The notes beneath the pieces were generated by a model. That model was not told the origin of the DNA. It did no database searches and was given only the letters and a program-made list of their open reading frames with translations. The translations under genes were made by a program, and so were the position numbers. 64,000 nucleotides of DNA from Leifsonia aquatica (GTDB taxonomy: Bacteria; Actinomycetota; Actinomycetes; Actinomycetales; Microbacteriaceae): NCBI RefSeq assembly GCF_014190775.1, contig NZ_JACHVP010000003.1, positions 124,001 to 188,000 on the forward strand, given 5' to 3'. Below, piece after piece: positions 57,042 to 64,000 of the stretch (positions are counted from its first letter, which is position 1; the number at the start of each line of letters is the position of its first letter).

Positions 57042-57812
57042 ATGCCTCGCCTCGCCCCCAACGTTCCGCTTTCGGAACGCATCGCCAACCAGCTGCGCCA
57101 GCGCATCGCCGAGGGGGAGTTCCCGGTCGGCACGCTGCTCCCGACCGAGGTCGATCTGGCCCGGGAGTTCGACGTCAGCCGCGGCTGTGTGCGGGAGGCG
57201 GTCCGCTCCCTCGTGCACGCCGGGATGCTCGGCGCCCGCGCCGGGTACGGGACGTTCGTCGTCGCGACCAGCGATCTGGCACCCGCGCTCGCCCGTCGAC
57301 TCGAGCACGACCGCATCGCCGATGTGCTCGAGGTGCGGCTGCTGCTGGAGCGCGAAGGCGCCCGGCTGGCCGCGACCCGCGCGACGCCGGAGCAGCGGGA
57401 GGTGCTGGCCGAGGCGCTGGCGGAGCGCGCCGCCGCCCGCGACACCGGTGACGCGCCCGCGTACGCCGAGGCGGACCGCCGGTTCCACCGCGCGATCTTC
57501 GAGGCCTCCGGCAACGTGCTGCTGGCCGAGCTCTACCGCGGGGCAGGCGGCAACGATCAGGCGCTGCTTCACCTGGACTCGCCGGACGTCGACCTCGACG
57601 CCCTCGCCGACGACATCGCGCGCATCGACGCGACGCACGTCGAGCTGGTGGCGGCGATCGAGGCCCGCGATCCGGATCGCGCCGCGGACGCCGCCGAACG
57701 GATGGTGCACGTCGCCCACGCGCAGGCCGGGTTCGAACCGTCGCAGGATGATCAACCCACGGCCCAGCCCAAGGCCCAACCCGCCGACCAGCCCGAGGAG
57801 AACGCCCGATGA
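57042..57812 (+). CDS. GntR family regulator (FadR type, FCD domain)
   Basis: A 256-residue regulator. HTH at about 10-75 (LSERIANQLRQRIAEGEFPVGTLLPTEVDLAREFDVSRGCVREAVRSL). FCD ligand domain at about 95-225 with metal-ligand histidines in the ADRRFHRAIFEAS and MVHVAHAQ regions. The last 25 residues are Pro/Gln-rich low complexity. Leaderless ATG 57042, seven bases after TAGCGT. It overlaps the MFS gene (ATGA), so it controls that exporter. Confidence 0.88.
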   Translation: MPRLAPNVPLSERIANQLRQRIAEGEFPVGTLLPTEVDLAREFDVSRGCVREAVRSLVHAGMLGARAGYGTFVVATSDLAPALARRLEHDRIADVLEVRLLLEREGARLAATRATPEQREVLAEALAERAAARDTGDAPAYAEADRRFHRAIFEASGNVLLAELYRGAGGNDQALLHLDSPDVDLDALADDIARIDATHVELVAAIEARDPDRAADAAERMVHVAHAQAGFEPSQDDQPTAQPKAQPADQPEENAR

Positions 57813-59077
57813 GCACCGAGACCCGTCCCACCCCCGCCCAGCGGGCCGCGCGGACGCCCGCCGCCATCCGCCCGCTGCGCCCCGCCCTGGTCATCGCCGG
57901 ACTGCTGCTCGTCGCCGGCAACCTCCGCGCCGGCATCACGACCGTCGGCCCGGTGCTCGCCGAGCTGCAGCACGACCTGGGGCTGTCGTCGCTGACGGCG
58001 TCGATCCTGATCAGCCTCCCGCTGCTCGCGTTCGCGTTCGTGTCGCCGGTCGCCCCGGCGTTCGCACGCCGCCTCGGTCTCGAGCGGGCGCTCGGCGTCG
58101 CACTCGCCGGTCTCGCAGTCGGGCTCGTGGTCCGCTCACTGCCGGGGCTGCCGCTCCTCTGGATCGGCACGGGGCTGCTCGGCGTCGCCATCGCGATCCT
58201 GAACGTGGTGCTCCCGGCGCTCGTGAAGCGCGACTTCCCGACCCGCATCGGGCAGGTCACGGGCGCCTACTCGGCGGTGCAGGCCTCCTTCGCCGCGATC
58301 GCCGCCGGTGCCGCCGTGCCGGTCGCCGCGCTCACGGCGTGGGGCTGGCGCCTCCCGCTCGGGATGTGGGCGGGCCTCGCGCTCATCGCCCTCGCCGTCA
58401 TGGTGCCGCAGCTGCGCCGCCGCACCGTCGTGCCGCCGTCCGAGGACGACGTCGCTCTGACCGAGCCGCACCACGCCGCGCCCTCGGGTCGCGCGGCCGG
58501 CGCCCGGTCGCCCTGGGGCACGGCCATCGGCTGGCAGGTGACCGCGTTCATGGGGCTGCAGTCGGTCGGCTTCTACGTGTTCATCACCTGGCTTCCGTCG
58601 ATGGAGGGCGCGGCCGGGGTGGATGCGGCCGCCGCCGGTGTGCACCAGCTGCTGCTGAACGCCTTCGGCATCGGGGGCAGCCTGCTCGCCTCCACGCTCA
58701 TCCCGCGCTTCCGCGACCAGCGCCTGCTCGCCGTCGCCGGGCCCGCGCTCTTCGCGCTCGCCGCGCTCGGCGTGCTGCTCGCCCCGCAGCTCGGCGGTGT
58801 CTGGGCGAGCATGGCAGGCCTCGCCGGCGGGTCGAGCATCGTGCTCGCGCTCTCGTTCTTCGGCCTGCGCACCCGGCACCACGACCAGGCGGCGGCGCTC
58901 TCGGGGATGGCCCAGTCGGTGGGCTACGTGCTCGCCGCCGCGGGTCCGATCGCCGCGGGTGCGCTGCACGACGCGACAGGCTCGTGGACGCCGGCGCTCG
59001 CCATCCTCGTCGGCCTGCTCGCCGTGCTCGGCGTGTTCGGCTACCTCGCGGGGCGCGCTCGGGTGATCGCGGACTGA
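57809..59077 (+). CDS. MFS transporter (CynX/NimT type)
   Basis: A 422-residue carrier with twelve helices. LVAGNLRAGITTVGPVLAELQHDLGLSS and ILNVVLPALVKRDFPTRIGQVTGAYS are signatures of the CynX/NimT branch (cyanate or nitroimidazole-type). ATG overlaps the FadR-type regulator stop, so the two are one operon. Confidence 0.87.
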   Translation: MSTETRPTPAQRAARTPAAIRPLRPALVIAGLLLVAGNLRAGITTVGPVLAELQHDLGLSSLTASILISLPLLAFAFVSPVAPAFARRLGLERALGVALAGLAVGLVVRSLPGLPLLWIGTGLLGVAIAILNVVLPALVKRDFPTRIGQVTGAYSAVQASFAAIAAGAAVPVAALTAWGWRLPLGMWAGLALIALAVMVPQLRRRTVVPPSEDDVALTEPHHAAPSGRAAGARSPWGTAIGWQVTAFMGLQSVGFYVFITWLPSMEGAAGVDAAAAGVHQLLLNAFGIGGSLLASTLIPRFRDQRLLAVAGPALFALAALGVLLAPQLGGVWASMAGLAGGSSIVLALSFFGLRTRHHDQAAALSGMAQSVGYVLAAAGPIAAGALHDATGSWTPALAILVGLLAVLGVFGYLAGRARVIAD

Positions 59078-59156
59078 GCCCGCCGCCGCGGGCCCGGAGC
59101 CGCTCCCGCTGCCGCCGATCGCCGGTGCGCGACGCATCCCGTAGGCTCGGTGCACC

Positions 59157-59996
59157 ATGAGCGAAGGGCCGTCGAACGAGGCACCGGCGCCGGCGGGATT
59201 CGGCTTCCGCCAGCGGACGGCCGGCGACGCCGTGGAGACGTGGGACGTCACGCTCGACGGCGTCGGGTTCGCCCGGCACCGGCACGAGACGTACGGGATC
59301 GGCGTGACGCTCTCCGGCGTGCAGCGGTTCTACTACCGCGGCGAGCACCACGCGGGCCTCGTCGGAGAGTGGCACATCCTGCATCCCGGCGAACTGCACG
59401 ACGGGATGCCCGGAGACGCCGAGGGCATCGCCTACCGCATCTTCTACGTCGACCCGGCGGCGATCCGCGCGGCGGGCGGGACGACGGGCCTGCCGTTCGT
59501 GCGCGACCCGATCGCGCGGCCCGACCGACTGCCGCTTCCCGGCGCGGCCACGGTCGCCCGCTGGTCGGCCGCGGGCGACGAGCTGCAGGAGGTCGAGGTC
59601 GTCGAAGCGCTCGCGCGCGTGCTGGTCGCCGCCTCCGGGGGCCCGTCGCCGGCATGGTCGAAGCGGGTCGACCTCCCCGCCGTGCTGCGGGTGGCCCAAG
59701 CGCTGCGCGACGAGCCGCAGTCGGCCTGGAGCGCTGCGCGGCTCGAGGGGCTGTCCGGGCTCAGCCGGTGGGAGCTCGCCCGGCAGTTCTCGGCGGCCCT
59801 CGGCACGAGCCCGAGCCGCTACCGTTCGGCCAGCCGGGTGCGGGCGGCGCGTCGGCTCCTCGCCGACGGCTGGTCGCTCGCCGACGCCGCCGCCGCGGCC
59901 GGGTTCAGCGACCAGGCGCACCTGACGCGCGTGTTCCGCGAGACGCAGGGCCTGACGCCGGGCCGCTGGCGCGCCGCGCAGCGCGCTCCGCACTGA
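59157..59996 (+). CDS. AraC family regulator
   Basis: A 279-residue regulator. Residues about 15-120 are a cupin-like AraC sensing domain (FARHRHETYGIGVTLSGVQRFYYRG). The double HTH is at about 175-275 (LSGLSRWELARQFSAALGTSPSRYR and LADAAAAAGFSDQAHLTRVFRETQGLTPGRWRA). ATG 59157 lies nine bases after TAGGCT. It is isolated from obvious targets. Confidence 0.88.
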   Translation: MSEGPSNEAPAPAGFGFRQRTAGDAVETWDVTLDGVGFARHRHETYGIGVTLSGVQRFYYRGEHHAGLVGEWHILHPGELHDGMPGDAEGIAYRIFYVDPAAIRAAGGTTGLPFVRDPIARPDRLPLPGAATVARWSAAGDELQEVEVVEALARVLVAASGGPSPAWSKRVDLPAVLRVAQALRDEPQSAWSAARLEGLSGLSRWELARQFSAALGTSPSRYRSASRVRAARRLLADGWSLADAAAAAGFSDQAHLTRVFRETQGLTPGRWRAAQRAPH

Positions 59997-60021
59997 GCTC
60001 GCCCCACCTCCACTCCTCGCC

Positions 60022-60052
60022 GCCGAGTGGGCGAATTCTTCGCCGCCTCGGC
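60022..60052. terminator. Hairpin at convergent gene ends
   Basis: GCCGAGTGGGCGAA pairs with TTCGCCGCCTCGGC except for two positions. It lies between the converging AraC and dehydrogenase genes. Its left part CGCCGAGTGGGCGAATTCT resembles CGCCGAGTACGCGATTTCT at 62001. Confidence 0.5.
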
Positions 60053-60096
60053 CGTTTCGCGTGCACTTCGTGCCGCCTCGCCGCCCGGCCGCCTCG

Positions 60097-60996
60097 TCAG
60101 GGGCGCGAGGAGGGTGCCCGCGCCGCGAGCGCGGTGACCACCGCGGCCATGTCCTCGCCCGCCCGGCCGCTTGCAGCGGTCTCGGCGAACAGCTCGCGGC
60201 ACACGGTGATGAGGGGATGGGCCGAGCCTGCTTCGCGCGCCGCGTCCTCGATGAGGGCGGCGTTCTTGAGCACGTCGCCGATCGCCGCCTGCGGCGAGAG
60301 GTCGCCGTCGACGAGCTTGGCCGCCTTGCCGCGCGAGACGGCGGAGGCCATCGGGCCGGCGTCGAGCACCTCCCGCAGCACCCGAGGGTTAGCCCCGGTC
60401 ACCTCGGCGAAGTGGAACGCCTCCGCGAGCCCCGTCACCATCGTGATGAGGAAGGTGTTGACCGCGAGCTTCATCGTGAGCGCCGCGGGAACGGCGCCGC
60501 AGACGAACCGCTGCGCACACATCGCGTCGACGATCGGCGCGACCTCGGCGACCGCCTTGTCCGGTCCGGCCAGCATCGCGACGAGCGTCCCCTCGGTCGC
60601 GGGGCCGCGGGAGCCGGAGACGGGCGCCTCGACGTACGCGCCGCCCGCTGCCGCGATAGCGGTTGCGAGTCCGCGGGAGTAACCGGGCGTCACGGTGCCC
60701 ATCTGCAGGACGATCCGGCCGGCTACCCGCGCGGCGAAGGCCGGACCGGCGCGGTCGAGCACGGCGTCGATCGCGTCCTCGGTGGCGAGCATGAGGATGA
60801 CGGTGCGGCAGCGGGCGAACAGGTCGTCGACATCCCGGGCGATCGTGGCGCCGGCCTCGGCGAGCTCGGCGGCGGGGCCGGGCGAACGGTTCCAGACGAC
60901 GAGGTCGACACCGGCCGAGAGGAGGTTGGCCGCCATCGGGCGCCCCATGATGCCGAGCCCGGCGAAGCCGACGGGGGAGGAGGTGGCGGAGAGCAT
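60097..60996 (-). CDS. NAD(P)-dependent beta-hydroxyacid dehydrogenase
   Basis: A 299-residue 3-hydroxyisobutyrate-dehydrogenase-family enzyme. VGFAGLGIMGRPMAANLLSAG is the coenzyme site, YVEAPVSGSRGPATEGTL the substrate site, and the catalytic Lys is in ALTMKLAVN (about residue 170). ATG at 60994-60996; the upstream ribosome site is weak. It is divergent from a LysR gene, its probable regulator. Confidence 0.87.
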   Translation of the reverse strand: MLSATSSPVGFAGLGIMGRPMAANLLSAGVDLVVWNRSPGPAAELAEAGATIARDVDDLFARCRTVILMLATEDAIDAVLDRAGPAFAARVAGRIVLQMGTVTPGYSRGLATAIAAAGGAYVEAPVSGSRGPATEGTLVAMLAGPDKAVAEVAPIVDAMCAQRFVCGAVPAALTMKLAVNTFLITMVTGLAEAFHFAEVTGANPRVLREVLDAGPMASAVSRGKAAKLVDGDLSPQAAIGDVLKNAALIEDAAREAGSAHPLITVCRELFAETAASGRAGEDMAAVVTALAARAPSSRP

Positions 60997-61089
60997 GCTC
61001 CAGGGTCGCCCGCGACGGCACGCCGGGTCTTGAACGGATGTGCGACTACGGTGGGAGTCGCCACAACCGTCCCTTGTGTCTGGAGCCGC

Positions 61090-61983
61090 ATGCGCGAACC
61101 CGATCTCGACAGCCTCCGCCTGCTCGTCGGCGTCGCCGCATCCGGGAGCCTCTCGCGAGCCGCGCAGGCGGCCGGCGTCTCGCAGCAGGCCGCGTCGGCG
61201 CGGATGGCCGCTCTCGAACGCGATCTCGGCGTCGCCCTCCTGACCCGCACCTCCCACGGCACCAGCCCGACCGAAGCCGGCGCGATCGTCGTCGAGTGGG
61301 CGACCGAGCTGCTCGCCGCCGTCGACCGGTTCTCGTCCGCCACCGCGGCGCTGCGCGCGCCCGCCTCCGGGAGCCTCCGCGTGGCCGCGAGCATGACGAT
61401 CTCCGAGCACCTCGCCCCGGCGTGGCTCACGGCTCTGCGGGCGGCCGAGCCCGGCGTCCGCATCGAGCTGACCGCGGCGAACAGCGTCGGGGTGGTGGAG
61501 GCCGTGCGCGGCGGGGCGGCGGATCTCGGCTTCATCGAGACCCCCGACCTACCCTCCGGCCTCCCGCACCGCACGATCGCGACCGACGAGCTCGTGGTCG
61601 TCGTCGGCCCCCGGCACCCGTGGGCCCGACGCCGCTCGGGCGTGACCGCCGCCGAACTCGCCGCCGCCCCGCTCGTCGTCCGCGAGAGCGGCTCCGGGAC
61701 GCGCCTGGCACTCGAACGGGCGCTCGCCGAGGCGGGGCTCGCACCCGTCGAACCGGCGCTCGCGCTCTCGACGACGAGTGCGATCCGCTCCACCGTCGCG
61801 GCCGGCGCCGGACCGGCAGCGCTCAGCATCCTGGCCGTCCGCGACCAGCTCGCGCAGGGCACGCTGGTGCAGGTGCGCGTCCTCGACCTGCGCGTCATCC
61901 GCCCCCTGACCGCGATCTGGAGCGGAGGCGCCACGCCTACCTCCTCCGCCGCGGCCCACCTCCTCCGCCTCGCCACCCGCTGA
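61090..61983 (+). CDS. LysR family transcriptional regulator
   Basis: A 297-residue regulator. HTH at residues about 5-65 (LDSLRLLVGVAASGSLSRAAQAAGVSQQAASARMAALERDLGVALLTR), then the periplasmic-binding-protein-like effector domain. ATG 61090 follows GGAG. It is divergent from the dehydrogenase, the usual arrangement for a LysR protein and its target. Confidence 0.9.
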   Translation: MREPDLDSLRLLVGVAASGSLSRAAQAAGVSQQAASARMAALERDLGVALLTRTSHGTSPTEAGAIVVEWATELLAAVDRFSSATAALRAPASGSLRVAASMTISEHLAPAWLTALRAAEPGVRIELTAANSVGVVEAVRGGAADLGFIETPDLPSGLPHRTIATDELVVVVGPRHPWARRRSGVTAAELAAAPLVVRESGSGTRLALERALAEAGLAPVEPALALSTTSAIRSTVAAGAGPAALSILAVRDQLAQGTLVQVRVLDLRVIRPLTAIWSGGATPTSSAAAHLLRLATR

Positions 61984-61996
61984 CACCGCCCGCGCC

Positions 61997-62037
61997 AAAC
62001 CGCCGAGTACGCGATTTCTCTGCGTACTCGGCGGTTT
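61997..62037. terminator. Bidirectional terminator
   Basis: AAACCGCCGAGTACGC and GCGTACTCGGCGGTTT are 16-base perfect arms around a nine-base loop, with A's before and T's after, so it works for both the LysR gene and the convergent surface-protein gene. A partial copy of the right arm (TTCGTACTCGGC) follows at 62050. Confidence 0.85.
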
Positions 62038-62061
62038 TCGGCCCAGGTTCTTCGTACTCGG

Positions 62062-64000
62062 CTACTCCGCGATGCGGCGGCGGCGAGAGACGGCCAGGAG
62101 GCCGGCTCCTGCGAGCAGCACGGTCACCCCGGCGAGCAGCCAGAGGCCGATCGCCGATCCCGTCTCGGCCAGCGCGTCGGCGCCGGTCGAGGCCGAACCC
62201 GTGCCGGCTCCCGAGCCGACCGATCCCGCTCCGTCCGTCCCGGATCCACCGGTGGAGGCCGCCGGCACGACGGTCACCGTGATCGGGTCCGAGGTGGAGG
62301 CGCTCGCGGTGGCGGTGCGGGCGAAGGAGGCCGTGATCGCGTGATCGCCGGCCGCGAGGCCGCCGGGGAGCGTCAGGGTGGCGACGCCGTCCACGATCTC
62401 CACCTCTCCGAGCACCGTCGGCGCAGCTGCTGCGGCGGCCACCGCGACGAGGGCGGAGGCCTTCGCCGTGGGAGCGGAGGCGGGCTCGCCTCCGTCGAGG
62501 AAGGCGATCGTGCCCGCGGTGTCGCGGCCGGTCACCGTGGCGGTGAAGGTGACCTTCTGCCCGGCCGTCGGCTTCGCCGGCGACACGGTGACCGTCGTCT
62601 CGGTCGGTGCGAGCACCGAGACGGACACCGTGGCGGTGCGGCCCGAACCGGAGCCCGTCGCCCTCGCGTCGGCGGGACCGAGATCGGCGTCCTCTGCGAC
62701 GGGCACCACGACCGAGGCCGTGCCGTCCGCCTCCGCGACCGCGGTGCCGAGGTCGGTGGCGCCGTAGCGGAACGCCACGGTCTCGCCGGCCCGGTACCCG
62801 GTCGCGCGGAGGGTGAACGAGTCGCCAGGGGCGACGTCCTCGGCCGAGGTCTCGAGCGGGACGGGGTTCGTCGCGGCCGCGAGCTCGGCGCACACGTCTC
62901 CCTGCGCGCCGACCGGGGCCAGCGCGGGAGCGGCGCCCGTCACCCCGTCGTCCTCGCGGACGGTGAGGTTGGCGAACGCGCTCGCGCCCATGACGGCGTT
63001 CGTGCTGTTCGTCACGCTGACCTTGAAGGCCGTGCTGGGCGACGCGGAGGCGGCGGTGTTGCCGAGCGTCGGCACGGTGACCGCCTTGCAGGTCTCGCCG
63101 GGGGCGAAGGCGACCTTCTCCATCCCGATCCCGACGCCGACCGATCCCGCCGCCGCACCGATGACGCTGACGTACGCCGTGACCGCCGACTTCTCCGCGC
63201 GGTTCAGGTAGACCGCGACGTCGGCGCTGCCGGGGCCGTTGCCCTCCTCGACGATGGTGGGCGCGACGTTCACCGAGGTCCGCGTCTGCACCACGGCGGT
63301 CCCGACGGACGGGGTGTCGAAGGCCAGGTCGGAGAGGTAGACGCCTCCCGTGCCGGTGCCGTCCGCGCCGACCGCTGCCGTGAGACGCACCTCGCGCACG
63401 TCGGTCAGGTCGATGCCGGTGATGGTGGAGGTCGGGATGGTCAGCTGCTGCAGCACGACCTTGTTGAGGGTCGTGTTCGTCCCGCCCGGCATGCGGTTCA
63501 CGGCGAGCGGGTTCACCGCGGAGGCGGCGATCGCGAACGTCTTGCCCGCGCCGTCCACGACGGTGATCCGGAAGTCGGTGCCGTTCTGCACGGCCTCGTC
63601 CGGCGCCGTCTTCAGCGTGAGCTGGGACTGTCGCGAGACGTCGCGGTATTTCGCCGGGACGGTCACGCGCAGCTCGCCCGTGCTCGGCACGGCGGGATCG
63701 GTGGTCGATGCTCCCGTCCAGAGGAACCGCGTCACCGGGAACTCGGGCACGTTCGGCGCGAACGATCCGGGCGTCCAGTGCGGCACCTGGGCGGAGGCCT
63801 TGGTCGTGGCGCAGAACGGGAGCGACTGCGGCACGGTGCGGCCGGTCAGGTTCGTGCAGACCGCGGCGGTCGCGCCTCCCGAGACCCGCACGAGCGAGCT
63901 CGTCTCGGTGAAGTCGTTCACCAGGGAGGTCTTCGAGGCGGGCTGGGTCGCCATCGTCCGCACGTCGGCGTACGCCGTCGACGCGGTGGACGGCTTGACC
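62062..64000 (-). CDS. LAETG-anchored surface protein (5' end beyond window)
   Basis: The last 646 codons of a large extracellular protein; the frame is open to the window edge. The C-terminus has LAETG, a hydrophobic segment (about 20 residues) and RRRRIAE, the layout of a sortase substrate; LAXTG is typical of class E sortases in high-GC Gram-positives. Upstream are an Ig-like domain (TETTVTVSPAKPTAGQKVTF), a segment with another beta domain (GYRAGETVAFRYG), and a Calx-beta-like region (YLNRAEKSAVTAYVSV through LTVREDDG). The N-terminal visible part is unassigned and may hold an enzyme. Confidence 0.8.
   Translation of the reverse strand, partial: VKPSTASTAYADVRTMATQPASKTSLVNDFTETSSLVRVSGGATAAVCTNLTGRTVPQSLPFCATTKASAQVPHWTPGSFAPNVPEFPVTRFLWTGASTTDPAVPSTGELRVTVPAKYRDVSRQSQLTLKTAPDEAVQNGTDFRITVVDGAGKTFAIAASAVNPLAVNRMPGGTNTTLNKVVLQQLTIPTSTITGIDLTDVREVRLTAAVGADGTGTGGVYLSDLAFDTPSVGTAVVQTRTSVNVAPTIVEEGNGPGSADVAVYLNRAEKSAVTAYVSVIGAAAGSVGVGIGMEKVAFAPGETCKAVTVPTLGNTAASASPSTAFKVSVTNSTNAVMGASAFANLTVREDDGVTGAAPALAPVGAQGDVCAELAAATNPVPLETSAEDVAPGDSFTLRATGYRAGETVAFRYGATDLGTAVAEADGTASVVVPVAEDADLGPADARATGSGSGRTATVSVSVLAPTETTVTVSPAKPTAGQKVTFTATVTGRDTAGTIAFLDGGEPASAPTAKASALVAVAAAAAAPTVLGEVEIVDGVATLTLPGGLAAGDHAITASFARTATASASTSDPITVTVVPAASTGGSGTDGAGSVGSGAGTGSASTGADALAETGSAIGLWLLAGVTVLLAGAGLLAVSRRRRIAE

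Overview
The window is very GC-rich, gene-dense DNA with the look of a high-GC Gram-positive, most likely a soil or plant-associated Microbacteriaceae-type actinobacterium (Leifsonia/Microbacterium relatives). Reasons: strong G/C preference at third codon positions, many regulator and MFS genes, a LAETG (class E sortase type) surface protein, a pyranose-oxidase/CarA-like enzyme of the kind known from Microbacterium and Arthrobacter, and a large share of start codons lying 6-7 nt behind a TANNNT -10 box (leaderless mRNAs, typical of actinobacteria). I see no rRNA, intact tRNA, insertion sequence, phage gene or CRISPR array. No stretch over 300 bases lacks a gene. The genes at both window edges are cut.

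Layout. 1-6000: galactoside/galactan module: GH42 beta-galactosidase (cut at the left edge), RpiR regulator, FAD-dependent oxidoreductase with a C-terminal beta-sandwich-like region, and a secreted GH43 enzyme with a C-terminal binding domain; an AT-rich box is shared by its two divergent promoter regions. 6000-12000: alpha/beta hydrolase, quinone-oxidoreductase-type MDR with a divergent MarR (twin operators), an mraY gene outside any cell-division cluster, aldo/keto reductase with a divergent TetR, and a 57-codon gene. 12000-18600: regulators: two XRE/MmyB regulators, a GlxA-type AraC regulator, two MmyB-like ligand-binding proteins without HTH, and a PucR-MFS pair. 18600-23900: HicA-like small protein, FAD monooxygenase, DyP peroxidase with a coupled NTF2-like protein, MarR, membrane-anchored protein, TmrB-like (tunicamycin-resistance family) ATPase, TetR. 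23900-27900: operon of MFS carrier, TIM-barrel epimerase-like enzyme and CarA/pyranose-oxidase-like FAD enzyme under the divergent TetR, a likely 3-keto-glycoside route. 27900-33850: MerR-SDR operon, VOC proteins, epoxide hydrolase, PH/SHOCT protein, HxlR, DUF5996.

33850-37330: GH36 alpha-galactosidase divergent from a ROK regulator. 37330-42500: a complete nucleoside-use regulon: ribokinase and GntR/UTRA regulator on one strand, MFS carrier, nucleoside hydrolase and adenosine deaminase on the other, with one operator on the shared promoter. 42500-49700: alpha/beta hydrolase, acyl-CoA ligase, tyrosine phosphatase, a UbiA prenyltransferase operon with a soluble histidine kinase and a NarL-type regulator, and trans-aconitate methyltransferase. 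49700-57000: hydrolase-LuxR fusion, methyltransferase, membrane-anchored hydrolase, a lower-GC DUF1016/YhcG nuclease beside a tRNA-3'-end-like remnant, NlpC/P60 protein, small membrane protein, lipoprotein, AI-2E family transporter. 57000-64000: FadR-type regulator with CynX-type MFS, AraC regulator, beta-hydroxyacid dehydrogenase, LysR, and the C-terminal part of a LAETG-anchored surface protein.

Between genes there is a family of exactly 62-bp palindromic elements (three copies seen) and two related hairpins at convergent gene ends. All functions are inferred by reading motifs and overall family resemblance; no database search was run.
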